Source: Allocatelliglobosispora scoriae
GTDB taxonomy: Bacteria; Actinomycetota; Actinomycetes; Mycobacteriales; Micromonosporaceae
Reading direction: 5' to 3'
Assembly: GCF_014204945.1 (NCBI RefSeq)
Contig: NZ_JACHMN010000001.1
Span: 1,116,001-1,180,000, forward strand
Length of the DNA: 64,000 bases
A program made the translations under genes and the position numbers. Of the stretch, positions 16,441 to 25,566 are shown piece by piece. Below the pieces are notes generated by a model, which was given only the letters and a program-made list of their open reading frames with translations, was not told the DNA's origin and searched no databases. The first letter of the stretch is position 1; every line of letters starts with the position of its first letter.

Positions 16441-17175
16441 TCACGCCTCCGTGATCGCGCGCAACGGTGTGACGCAGGCGTAGCCGTCGGCGAGCGCCGC
16501 CGCGTCGGTCCCCGGAACAGGGGTCTCCTTCGCTTCGGCGATCGTCATCCGCACGAAGCCGTCACCCGCCTCCACGCTCGTCTGCACCATCCCGAAGGCC
16601 GCCAGGGTGGCCCGGCGCACCCCGCCGACCTTGTCGAAAGGCAGGTCCGGCACGTTGACGTTGAGGACCACCCCCGGCGGGGCGGCGAGGGCCTCGGCGA
16701 GCAGCCCGGCGGCGACGGTGGCGGCGCTCTCCCAGTGCGACTCGGTGCCGTCGGCAGCCCACTCCGACGCGAGCGAGACGGCGAGCGCCGGGCAGCCCTG
16801 CGCGCTCGCGGTGAGGGCGGCGCCGACCGTGCCGGAGTGCAGCACGGCGTGGCCGATGTTGCCGCCCCGGTTGATGCCGGACAGGACGAGATCCGGGGGC
16901 GGACCGAAGGCACCCCGGGTGGCGATCAGCGCGATGAGCGCCGGTGAGGCCGATACGGCGTACCCGGCGATGTCGGGCAGGTCCGGGAGCTCGCGGCGGG
17001 TGGTGACGATGCGCCCGGACTCCTGGACCGCGGTGAGCGACGCGCTGGCGCCGCTGGTGTCGGACGCCGGGGCCGCGACGACCACGTCGAAGCCCTGCGC
17101 GGCGGCCATCCGGGCCAGGGCGTGCAGGCCCGGCGAGTCGATGCCGTCGTCGTTGGTGATGAGGACCCGGGTCAC
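16441..17175 (-). CDS. surE: 5'/3'-nucleotidase SurE
   Basis: A 244-residue SurE-family phosphatase that removes phosphate from nucleoside monophosphates. ITNDDGIDSPGLHALA at the N-terminus carries the two metal-binding Asp residues, the Ser ligand lies in SDTSGASASLT, and the Asn ligand in LVLSGINRGGNIG near residue 98. HSGTVGAALTA is the next family block. The length is normal. The start overlaps the stop of the PfkB kinase gene (ATGA), so the kinase and nucleotidase are coupled and may serve one salvage route. Confidence 0.92.
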   Translation of the reverse strand: MTRVLITNDDGIDSPGLHALARMAAAQGFDVVVAAPASDTSGASASLTAVQESGRIVTTRRELPDLPDIAGYAVSASPALIALIATRGAFGPPPDLVLSGINRGGNIGHAVLHSGTVGAALTASAQGCPALAVSLASEWAADGTESHWESAATVAAGLLAEALAAPPGVVLNVNVPDLPFDKVGGVRRATLAAFGMVQTSVEAGDGFVRMTIAEAKETPVPGTDAAALADGYACVTPLRAITEA

Positions 17176-18512
17176 GGCTGCACCTTCAGATCGTCGGCGA
17201 GCTGCTGCGGACTCACTTCACGAGGGGTGCCGACGCTGTCCTCGGCGCGCCCTGCGGGGCTCCTCGCTTCGCTCGTCACTCCTCGTGCCAGCGCGGCATC
17301 TTCGGCGCGCCCTGCGGGGCTCCTCGCTTCGCTCGTCACTCCTCGTGCCAGCGCGGCATCTTCGGCGCGCCCTGCGGGGCTCCTCGCTTCGCTCGTCACT
17401 CCTCGTGCCAGCGCGGCATCTTCGGCGCGCCCTGCGGGGCTCCTCGCTTCGCTCGTCACTCCTCGTGCCAGCGCGGCATCTTCGGCGCGCCCTGCGGGGC
17501 TCCTCGCTTCGCTCGTCACTCCTCGTGCCAGCGCGGCATCTTCGGCGCGCCCTGCGGGGCTCCTCGCTTCGCTCGTCACTCCTCGTGCCAGCGCGGTGAT
17601 CCGTTCCAGGGTGACCCGCTCCAGCACCTGGGCGATCACCTCGGCCTCGCCGGTGCCGAGCCCGTGCCTGGTCACGTTGACCGCACCGGCGGCGGCTCCG
17701 GTACGCACCGCGGTGGCGAGGTCGCCGCCGCGGGCCAGCACCGCCACCGCGCCCGCCGTCATCGAGTCGCCGGCACCGCGATGGTCGGCCGGTTCCAGCT
17801 CCGGTGCGAGCACCCGGTATGCGGCGCCGTCGAGGTAGGCGAGAGCCGGCAGCTCCGCCCGGCTCACCACGACCGCCTCGGCGCCCTCGTCGTGCAGCTG
17901 GTAGAGGGCTGCGACCAGCTCCTCCTCGCTGTCGCCGGTCGCCCGGCCGGACGCGATCAGCTCCTCGTGGCTGACCTTGACGAGGGTGAGGCCGCCTGCG
18001 AGGGCCTCGCGCAGGTAATCGCCGCTGAGGTCGACGACGACCCGGCCGCCGTTGCGGGTCAGATCCCCGGCGAGCCGCCGGTAGATATCCGGCGGCAGGA
18101 TGACCGGGTCGGGGGTGCCGCTGAGCAGGCTCACCGGCGCGCTCAGCCCCTCGGCGAGCGCGAGACCGTAGAACTCGTCCATCTCGTGGCGGGTCAGCGC
18201 GCTGGCGCCGCTGCGGGCGAGTTCGTTGCGCTCGCCGTCGCGGCGGTCGTGCACGTAGGAGACGGAGGTGCCCTCGGTCGCGACCGTCCGCAGCCGGACG
18301 TCCTCCGATGCGAGCAGCGACTCCAGCACGCGCCCGCTCTCACCGCCCAGCGGCGCGCAGAGCACGACCGGGCAGCCGAGTGTGGAGATCATGCGGGCCT
18401 GCCAGACACCCTGACCGCCCGCGTGCAGGTGGATCTCGGGAACCTCTCCGTGCCGTTCGATCGTGATGGTGAGCATCGGTGCCGGCTCGAAGACCAGGAC
18501 TTCGTCTGTCAT
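17172..18512 (-). CDS. PfkB family carbohydrate/nucleoside kinase with 20-residue tandem repeats
   Basis: A 446-residue protein, against about 310 for the family. The kinase covers residues 1-305: HAGGQGVWQARMISTLG near the N-terminus, VVDLSGDYL, VKVSHEEL, VVVSRAELPAL and the C-terminal signature DHRGAGDSMTAGAVAVLARG with the catalytic Asp. The first part resembles sugar kinases acting on phosphofructose-like substrates, but the substrate is open. Residues about 306-425 are six copies of LARGVTSEARSPAGRAEDAA, encoded by a perfect 60-bp tandem repeat, followed by a 21-residue tail. The active site should be intact. Confidence 0.85.
   Translation of the reverse strand: MTDEVLVFEPAPMLTITIERHGEVPEIHLHAGGQGVWQARMISTLGCPVVLCAPLGGESGRVLESLLASEDVRLRTVATEGTSVSYVHDRRDGERNELARSGASALTRHEMDEFYGLALAEGLSAPVSLLSGTPDPVILPPDIYRRLAGDLTRNGGRVVVDLSGDYLREALAGGLTLVKVSHEELIASGRATGDSEEELVAALYQLHDEGAEAVVVSRAELPALAYLDGAAYRVLAPELEPADHRGAGDSMTAGAVAVLARGGDLATAVRTGAAAGAVNVTRHGLGTGEAEVIAQVLERVTLERITALARGVTSEARSPAGRAEDAALARGVTSEARSPAGRAEDAALARGVTSEARSPAGRAEDAALARGVTSEARSPAGRAEDAALARGVTSEARSPAGRAEDAALARGVTSEARSPAGRAEDSVGTPREVSPQQLADDLKVQP
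17242..17596 (-). repeat. Six-copy perfect 60-bp tandem repeat inside a kinase gene
   Basis: Units start at 17242, 17302, 17362, 17422, 17482 and 17542 (the last is 55 bp). All copies are identical at DNA level. The length is a multiple of three, so the frame is kept and each unit adds 20 residues. Each unit contains GCTCCTCGCTTCGCTCGTC. Identity implies recent slippage or unequal exchange; copy number may vary between strains. Confidence 0.97.
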
Positions 18513-18570
18513 GTCCTCTTCCTACCCCGGCCGGGGGCGGCTGAAGCCCAAGTGGCCGTCTTCACGATGC

Positions 18571-18596
18571 GTTTGGCGCCGTTTGCCCCTGGGCAT
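18571..18596 (+). promoter_or_regulatory. Candidate SigB/SigF-type promoter (hemerythrin gene)
   Basis: GTTT at 18571-18574, 16-nt spacer, GGGCAT at 18591-18596 (one mismatch to GGGTAT), about 40 bp upstream of the hemerythrin ATG. Confidence 0.45.
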
Positions 18597-18635
18597 GATC
18601 CCGTCAGCCCTAGACTCACGAATGGAGGATTTCCG

Positions 18636-19265
18636 ATGATGCCCCACGACGGAGAACAGCTCGCTGGTCTCGATGCACTGAACCCGCCGGAGGAGTTCGG
18701 TGGTCGTTCCATCGTCGAGGTGCTCGACGAGGAGCACCGCGAGCTCGACAAGCTGATGGTGGAGCTGATGGCCGGGGAGACCGAGCCGGAGCGCCGGGCC
18801 AAGGTCGCGACGATCTTCACCGCCGCGCTGAGCCGCCACCTCTCCGCCGAGGAGCAGGACCTCTACCCCACCGCTCGTTCGGTGCTCCCCAACGGCAAGT
18901 CGCTCGCCGACACGGAGATCGCCGAGGACACGGCGACCCTGCGGGAGCTGATGGCCCTGGAGTCGACCGACGTCGCGGCACCGGAGTTCGACAGTCTGCT
19001 CGCCCGGCTCGACGCCCGGCTGCAGCGGCACACCCACGTGGTCGGCGCTCAGATGCTGCCGGAGCTGGAGCAGCACGTGACCCGGGAGAAGCTGGTCCGG
19101 CTGGGCAACCGGGTGGCGATGGACAACGAGGCCGCCCCGACCCGCCCGCACCCGTCGACGCCGTCCCGGCCGCCGTGGAACTGGATGGTCGACCCAGCGA
19201 TGGGCGCGATCGACAAGGTCCGCGACGCGATGGCCGGCCGCAAGGTTTACCCCGAAGACCTGTAG
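18636..19265 (+). CDS. Hemerythrin HHE domain protein
   Basis: A 209-residue protein. The four-helix hemerythrin-like domain covers about residues 30-155 with iron-ligand candidates in LDEEHRELDKLM, LSRHLSAEEQDLYP and LQRHTHVVGAQMLPELEQH. The C-terminal 50 residues are Pro/Trp-rich (RPPWNWMVDPAMGAIDKVRD). Such proteins bind a di-iron centre and sense or buffer oxygen or nitric oxide. TGGAGG precedes the ATG. It sits among stress-signalling genes and has a near-consensus stress promoter. Confidence 0.88.
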   Translation: MMPHDGEQLAGLDALNPPEEFGGRSIVEVLDEEHRELDKLMVELMAGETEPERRAKVATIFTAALSRHLSAEEQDLYPTARSVLPNGKSLADTEIAEDTATLRELMALESTDVAAPEFDSLLARLDARLQRHTHVVGAQMLPELEQHVTREKLVRLGNRVAMDNEAAPTRPHPSTPSRPPWNWMVDPAMGAIDKVRDAMAGRKVYPEDL

Positions 19266-19272
19266 GAACCGC

Positions 19273-19308
19273 AAGGGCCCGGCCACCCGCAAGGGTGGCC
19301 GGGCCCTT
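19273..19308. terminator. Bidirectional hairpin terminator
   Basis: 16-bp perfect arms (19273-19288, 19293-19308), GCAA loop, between the hemerythrin gene and the convergent STAS gene. Confidence 0.78.
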
Positions 19309-19326
19309 CCGCATGTCCGGGTCGCC

Positions 19327-19677
19327 CTAGCGGGGCGCGCTCACGGCGGCCACGGCGGCTTCCACGGTGGGTACGCAGCCGAAGATCTCCGCCAGCCCGC
19401 TGACCTCTAGGACCTGAGCGACGATCGCGGTGGCACCGCCGATCGCCATCGCCCCGCTGCGGGCCTCGAGCTCCTGGTGCGCCCGCACCAGCAGGCGCAG
19501 CCCGGTGGAGTCGCAGAAGGAGAGCTTGGTGAAGTCGAACACGACGGCCGGACGGTTGTCCGCCAGCGCCGCCGTCAACGCGGCGTCCACCTGCGGAACC
19601 GTGGCGATGTCGAGCTCGCCCTCGACTTCGACGATGGCGATCTCATCGCGTAGCTCGACATTCACTACCAGTGACAT
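19327..19677 (-). CDS. STAS-domain anti-anti-sigma factor
   Basis: A 116-residue single STAS domain: IAIVEVEGELDIATVPQVDA, then VVFDFTKLSFCDSTGLRLLV with the phosphorylatable Ser in CDSTG. It lies downstream of the SigF-like gene and in the same direction, separated by a hairpin. It is the likely antagonist of the RsbW-like kinase encoded 1.1 kb away, releasing the sigma factor when dephosphorylated. Confidence 0.9.
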   Translation of the reverse strand: MSLVVNVELRDEIAIVEVEGELDIATVPQVDAALTAALADNRPAVVFDFTKLSFCDSTGLRLLVRAHQELEARSGAMAIGGATAIVAQVLEVSGLAEIFGCVPTVEAAVAAVSAPR

Positions 19678-19749
19678 TCCGGCTCACAATCCGTGCTCAG
19701 GACCATTCCTCGCTTGGGCCGCTGTGATCCTACGCGAGGGGATGCGTAA

Positions 19750-19782
19750 AGGACGCCGGTGCCCTCACGGCACCGGCGTCCT
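19750..19782 (-). terminator. Hairpin terminator after the sigma factor gene
   Basis: 14-bp perfect arms (19750-19763, 19769-19782) with a 5-nt loop, 25 bp beyond the sigma gene stop codon. Confidence 0.7.
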
Positions 19783-19807
19783 GTGGCGTTCGTGCCACAC
19801 AGTCTGG

Positions 19808-20671
19808 TTATGCGCTGTGCTCCAACTCGGTCCGCAGCTTGGCCAGCGCCTTGGTGAGCAGGCGCGACACGTGCATCTGTGAGATGCCCAACGTCTCGGC
19901 GATCTCCGTCTGGGTGCGGTTGTCGAGGAACCGCAGCGCGATCATCTTCCGCTCGCGGTCGCCCAGCTTGGCGAGCGCGTCGCGCAGCAGCATCCGGCTC
20001 TCCACCGAGTCCAGCGCCGGGTCGTCGCCGCCGAGCAGCTCGCCGAGCTCGATCGGCTGGCCGGCGGCGGAGCCGATCACGGTCTGCAGGGAGATGGCCC
20101 GCTGCGCGGTGCCGAGCTCCAGGCCGATCGCGACGTCCTCCTGGGAGGCGCCGAGGTATTCGGCGAGCTCCGGCACGCCGGGGCGGACGCCGTCGCGCTG
20201 CGACAGCACCTCCAGCGCCTTGGCGATCTCGGACTTGAGCTCCTTGAGCCGGCGCGGGACCCGCAGGCTCCAGCCCTTGTCGCGGAAGTAGCGCTTGATC
20301 TCACCGATGATCGTCGGCGACGCGTACGCCGTGAAGGCGACCCCGCGCTGCAGGTCGAAGCCGTCGACCGCCTTGATCAGCCCGATCATCGCGACCTGCT
20401 GGATGTCCTCCAGCGACTCCTCGCTGTGGCACATCCGCCGGGCGAAGTGCTTCGCGAGCGGCGCGTAGAGCATGATCAGCCGGTTGCGGATGTCGAGGCG
20501 CTCCGGGTGGCCCGCCGGGAGGGTCGACAGGAGCGTCAGGAGCGAGATCTCGACGTGTTCGTCGCGGGCGAAGGCGGTCTGGAGCGGGTGTCCGGCGGTC
20601 GCGCCGCTCGACACCGCAGGCTCCACCGTCACGGCCTCTGTCCCCACCGCATGCCCAGTCTGTGTACTCAC
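19808..20671 (-). CDS. sigF: SigB/SigF/SigG-family RNA polymerase sigma factor
   Basis: A 287-residue group 3 sigma factor. Region 2 is complete (RNRLIMLYAPLAKHFARRM, EDIQQVAMIGLIKAVDGFD, FTAYASPTIIGEIKRYFRD, then WSLRVPRRLKEL). Region 3 follows, and region 4 ends with LGDRERKMIALRFLDNRTQT and the helix-turn-helix IAETLGISQMHVSRLLTKAL. It should recognise GTTT-N16-GGGTAN promoters, many of which occur in this window, including one in front of itself. Neighbouring STAS, RsbW-like and PP2C genes give a complete partner-switching module. Confidence 0.93.
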   Translation of the reverse strand: MSTQTGHAVGTEAVTVEPAVSSGATAGHPLQTAFARDEHVEISLLTLLSTLPAGHPERLDIRNRLIMLYAPLAKHFARRMCHSEESLEDIQQVAMIGLIKAVDGFDLQRGVAFTAYASPTIIGEIKRYFRDKGWSLRVPRRLKELKSEIAKALEVLSQRDGVRPGVPELAEYLGASQEDVAIGLELGTAQRAISLQTVIGSAAGQPIELGELLGGDDPALDSVESRMLLRDALAKLGDRERKMIALRFLDNRTQTEIAETLGISQMHVSRLLTKALAKLRTELEHSA

Positions 20672-20704
20672 CGTGCCACCTCCTGCAACCGCTGGTCGGA
20701 TCGT

Positions 20705-20731
20705 GCACGAGGCGCCGTGGGCGCCTCGTGC
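20705..20731 (-). other. Hairpin at the predicted 5' end of the sigma mRNA
   Basis: 12-bp perfect arms (20705-20716, 20720-20731), GTG loop. It begins about 8 bp after the -10 of the sigma promoter, so it would form the very 5' end of that transcript. It could instead terminate transcription from the upstream kinase gene. Confidence 0.55.
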
Positions 20732-20738
20732 CGGGTGA

Positions 20739-20764
20739 CTACCCGTCCCGCGGATGGGCTAAAC
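20739..20764 (-). promoter_or_regulatory. SigB/SigF-type promoter of the sigma gene itself
   Basis: GTTT at 20764-20761, 16-nt spacer, GGGTAG at 20744-20739. A perfect match of the type the encoded sigma factor should read, so positive autoregulation is expected. Confidence 0.7.
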
Positions 20765-20781
20765 CTATGGCTTGGGAAATT

Positions 20782-21516
20782 TCATCGGGAGAATTGGAGC
20801 TCCGCCCAGACGATCTTGCCATCGGCCAACCCGGTCGCACCCCACGCGGAAGCGAACGCTTCTATCAGCGTAAGCCCTCGACCTGCGGAAGGAAGCGGTC
20901 CGGCCGCTGGACGGCGGACCGCCGGCAGGACGGTGCTGCCGTCGTGCACCGCGATGTGCAGCGAATCTGTGAGCTGAGTCACAGTTAGCGACAGGCTTGT
21001 CCCCGCGTGCAGGATCGCGTTGTTGACGAGCTCGGTGACGACGAGCTGAGCGGGCCCGGTGAGTGCCGACGGCAGGTCCCACTCCTCGCACGCGTCGGTG
21101 ACGAGCTGCCTGCCCGCCGACGACGCCTCGAGCACCCGCTCGAAGCTCACCTTCAACTGCAGCGGCTCATCCGCGGCGAGCACGTGGCGGGTCGCCTCGG
21201 CCTGATCGCGGAAGCCCGGCAGCCTCGGCGGGCGCAGCCAGGACGGCCTGCCGCAGATGGCGACCACCCGGCCGGCGAAGGCGCGGAACAGGCCCGGCAG
21301 CGGCGCGAGCGCCTCCGGCGGTGCCTGCGGGGTATGCGTCAGCTCCGTGAGATCGAGCACAGCCCCACCGGACTGCGCACCGACGACCTCCACGATCTGC
21401 TGGCACAGGCGCGCGCTCTGACCCCTCTGGATCGCCCCGCCCACCTGCACGACCGCGACCGGGTCGGTGCCCACCAGCACCGCCCAGGGACTTTCCGTGC
21501 GCTGGTCTGCGTGCAT
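20782..21516 (-). CDS. RsbW-like anti-sigma kinase with N-terminal STAS-like domain
   Basis: A 244-residue protein in two parts. Residues 1-100 resemble a STAS-like domain (DPVAVVQVGGAIQRGQSARL, VLDLTELTHTPQAPPEAL). Residues 115-244 are a GHKL ATPase with N box LVVTELVNNAILHAGT and G box SAGRGLTLIEAFASAWGA. Such kinases bind the sigma factor and phosphorylate STAS antagonists. ATG 21516 is preferred to the far upstream frame start because it follows GGTGAGGTC and removes a low-quality extension. It lies directly upstream of the sigma gene. Confidence 0.83.
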   Translation of the reverse strand: MHADQRTESPWAVLVGTDPVAVVQVGGAIQRGQSARLCQQIVEVVGAQSGGAVLDLTELTHTPQAPPEALAPLPGLFRAFAGRVVAICGRPSWLRPPRLPGFRDQAEATRHVLAADEPLQLKVSFERVLEASSAGRQLVTDACEEWDLPSALTGPAQLVVTELVNNAILHAGTSLSLTVTQLTDSLHIAVHDGSTVLPAVRRPAAGPLPSAGRGLTLIEAFASAWGATGLADGKIVWAELQFSR

Positions 21517-21812
21517 GACCTCACCCCGGTTAGCGGCCGTCTCGGCACCGTAGTCGCGGTCAGACACGTATCTCCCCTGAGCGATCTCGCGACGGAACCG
21601 GCCCGCGTGACTTACGCGGGCCGTTGCATTTGCACAACGAACGGCCATGTCACAGGTTTGCCCACAGTGTGGGCTGACTATGCGTGCCACCGTCGAGTAA
21701 ACACAGGGTACGCCTTACCTCATGAACAACGTTTGCGTAGGCGGGCGGTGCAGGGAAGACTCTGGCTGCGCAGCCCTTCGCTCCTGCGTACACCCCCACG
21801 GAGGTCCACCGC

Positions 21813-23003
21813 ATGACCTGGCCGACACCCCTCGTCGAGCCGCCGCCCCGGCCGACAGCCGTCGCCGTGAAGAGGCTGCGGCTGCTGCTCGTGGAGGACG
21901 ACCCCAGCGACGCCTTCCTCGTCACCGAACTTCTCGACGAGGCCTCCGCCGCCATCGACGTCGCCGTGGCGAACAGCATCGCGCAGGCACGCACCATGGT
22001 CGCGGACGCCGACTGCGTGCTGCTGGACCTCGGGCTGCCCGACGCGCACGGGCTCGCCGCCCTCGAAAAGCTCCTGGAGGTCTGCGACCTGCCGGTCTGC
22101 GTGCTCACCGGGCTGGAGGACGAGCACCTCGCCGTCGCCGCCGTCGGCCGGGGCGCGCAGGACTACCTGCTCAAGAGCCAGGTCAGCGGTCTGGTCCTGG
22201 CCCGCGCCGTGCGCTACGCCGTGGAGCGCAAGCGGGCCGACGCCGACGCGATGCGACTGCAGGAGGCGGAGCTCCGCCACGCCGAGTCCGCCCGCCTCGA
22301 ACGGGGCCTGCTGCCCCAGCCCCTCGCCACCGGGGCTTCGCTCGACATCGTCCCGTTCTACCGGGCCGGCCGCGACGGGGTCCTGGGCGGCGACTTCTAC
22401 GACGCGGTCCAGGCCTCACCGGGACGGGTCCACCTCATCGTCGGCGACGTCGCCGGGCACCGGGTCGACGAGGCCGCGCTCGGGGTGGAGCTGCGGGTCG
22501 CCTGGCGCGCGCTGGTGCTGGCCGGCGTACCCGATGAGAAGATCTTCGGAACCCTCGAGCAGGTGCTCGAGAGCGAGCGGCGCAAGCCCGAGATCTTCGC
22601 CACGGCCGCGATGGTGACGATCGACCTGGAGGCGCGCAGCGCGACCGTCCGGCTCGCCGGGCACCCCGCGCCGGTGCTCATCACGGGCGGCACGGCGGCG
22701 ACCGTCGGGAGATCGGGACGGCCGGTGCTCGGCGTCGTGAGCGGCTCGCCCGACATCCACACGGTCATCGACCTGACCGCTGACGACTGGCAACTGCTCA
22801 TCTACACCGACGGGCTGATCGAGGGCTACTCGGGCGCCGAGCGCCTGGGCGTCAAGGGGCTCTGCCGGATGCTCACCAGCCCCGGGCTGCCGGAGCCGGC
22901 GCAGCTCCCCGCCCACCTGGCCCGGCGGGCCGAACAGCTCAACGGGGGCGCGCTCGCCGACGACATCGCGATGCTGCTCGTCTCCGCCCGTGTGAAAGGT
23001 TGA
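21813..23003 (+). CDS. Response regulator-PP2C phosphatase fusion
   Basis: A 396-residue protein. Residues 22-140 form a receiver domain (LLLVEDDPSDAF with acidic pair, DCVLLDLGLPDAHG with the phosphoacceptor Asp, then LTGLEDEHLA and YLLKSQV). The C-terminal half is a SpoIIE/RsbU-type PP2C phosphatase: ERGLLPQPLA, VLGGDFYDAVQ, IVGDVAGHRVDEAAL, LAGHPAPVLI, LIYTDGLIEG and LADDIAMLLVS. It should dephosphorylate a STAS antagonist on phosphorelay input. The downstream histidine kinase overlaps or abuts the stop codon. Confidence 0.92.
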   Translation: MTWPTPLVEPPPRPTAVAVKRLRLLLVEDDPSDAFLVTELLDEASAAIDVAVANSIAQARTMVADADCVLLDLGLPDAHGLAALEKLLEVCDLPVCVLTGLEDEHLAVAAVGRGAQDYLLKSQVSGLVLARAVRYAVERKRADADAMRLQEAELRHAESARLERGLLPQPLATGASLDIVPFYRAGRDGVLGGDFYDAVQASPGRVHLIVGDVAGHRVDEAALGVELRVAWRALVLAGVPDEKIFGTLEQVLESERRKPEIFATAAMVTIDLEARSATVRLAGHPAPVLITGGTAATVGRSGRPVLGVVSGSPDIHTVIDLTADDWQLLIYTDGLIEGYSGAERLGVKGLCRMLTSPGLPEPAQLPAHLARRAEQLNGGALADDIAMLLVSARVKG

Positions 23004-23008
23004 GCACG

Positions 23009-24621
<1,613 letters not shown>

Positions 24622-24625
<4 letters not shown>

Positions 24626-25107
24626 CGCAGCTGTTCGCCCGCGAGTCCACCCCGATCGATGTGCTCCTCGTCGAGGACGACCCGGGCGACGTGCTGATGA
24701 CGCGCGAGGCGTTCGAGGAGCACAAGGTCGGCAACCGGCTCAACGTCGTCAACGACGGCGTCGACGCCCTCGCCTATCTCCGCAAGGAGGGCGGGTACGC
24801 GGACGCGACGACACCGGACCTGATCCTGCTCGACCTCAACCTGCCCCGGCGGGACGGTCGCGAGGTGCTGCTGGAGATCAAGCAGGACCCCGAACTGTGC
24901 CATATTCCGGTGGTCGTGCTGACCACGTCGGCGGCCGAGGAGGACATCCTGCGCAGCTATCGCCTGCACGCCAACGCATATGTGACCAAGCCCGTCGACT
25001 TCGAAACATTCATCAACGTCGTGCGTCAGATCGATGAGTTCTTCGTCACCGTGGTGAAGCTGCCCTCGTACGGGCCTCGCGCGGGCGGAGTTTCACCGAC
25101 CCCTTGA
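24622..25107 (+). CDS. Rcp1-like single-domain response regulator
   Basis: A 161-residue receiver with no output domain: [35 protein letters not shown] with the phosphoacceptor Asp, [13 protein letters not shown] and [11 protein letters not shown]. The insertion pattern is that of regulators paired with phytochrome-type kinases. The start overlaps the kinase stop (ATGA), so they are partners. The 3' end of the gene contains the promoter of the next gene. Confidence 0.92.
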
Positions 25108-25115
25108 TCGGGTAA
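25090..25115 (+). promoter_or_regulatory. SigB/SigF-type promoter (universal stress protein)
   Basis: GTTT at 25090-25093, 16-nt spacer, GGGTAA at 25110-25115, ending 10 bp before the ATG. Lies in the 3' end of the response regulator gene. The transcript should be nearly leaderless. Confidence 0.68.
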
Positions 25116-25125
25116 CACCGGGCCC

Positions 25126-25566
25126 ATGGAGAAGGGCCCGAACGCACCTGTAATTGTAGGCGTCGATGGATCGGCAGCCTCGGATCTCGCGGTCCGCTGG
25201 GCCGCTCGCGCCGCCGAGCGCGAAGACCGTCCATTGAGGATAGTGCATGGTCTTGACAGCGTCGGGGATCTGGCTACATTCGAGTTCGTGGTGCCGCCAG
25301 AGCACATCGCCGCCGGTGAGACGATAGTCGCACAGGCGCAGGCGGCTGTCCTGGCGATCTGCCCCGCACTGCAGGTCACCACCGCTGTCGTGCCCAGCGG
25401 TGGTGCCGAGGCACTCATCCGCGAGTCCGCCGACGCGGCCCTGTTGGTGCTCGGCGACAACGGCAACGGCTCCATCGCCGACCTCGGCCTGGGCAAGCTC
25501 GGCCGCAAGGTCTCCGCGCGGGCCAACTGCCCCATCGTCGTCATCGTCGCCGGCACACCGACATGA
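25126..25566 (+). CDS. Universal stress protein family protein
   Basis: A 146-residue UspA-fold protein: VIVGVDGSAASDLAVRWAAR at the N-terminus, LLVLGDNGNGSIADLGLGKL and a final CPIVVIV strand. The ATP-binding signature GxxGx9GS is altered: GKLGRKV stands where GSV(S/A) is usual, so nucleotide binding is uncertain. It has its own stress-type promoter and overlaps the next gene by 4 bp. Confidence 0.87.
   Translation: MEKGPNAPVIVGVDGSAASDLAVRWAARAAEREDRPLRIVHGLDSVGDLATFEFVVPPEHIAAGETIVAQAQAAVLAICPALQVTTAVVPSGGAEALIRESADAALLVLGDNGNGSIADLGLGKLGRKVSARANCPIVVIVAGTPT

Noticed and set aside
17242-17596. CRISPR array
   Set aside because: Units are directly contiguous and identical over 60 bp; there are no variable spacers, and the array is inside a coding frame.
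18522-18547. GCTT-N16-GGGTAG before the PfkB kinase gene
   Set aside because: Only two of four -35 bases match GTTT. It may be a weak member of the set but is not reported as a feature.
21705-21711. GGGTAC element upstream of the response regulator-PP2C gene
   Set aside because: No GTTT-like box at 14-17 bp upstream, so not counted among the SigB/SigF-type promoters.
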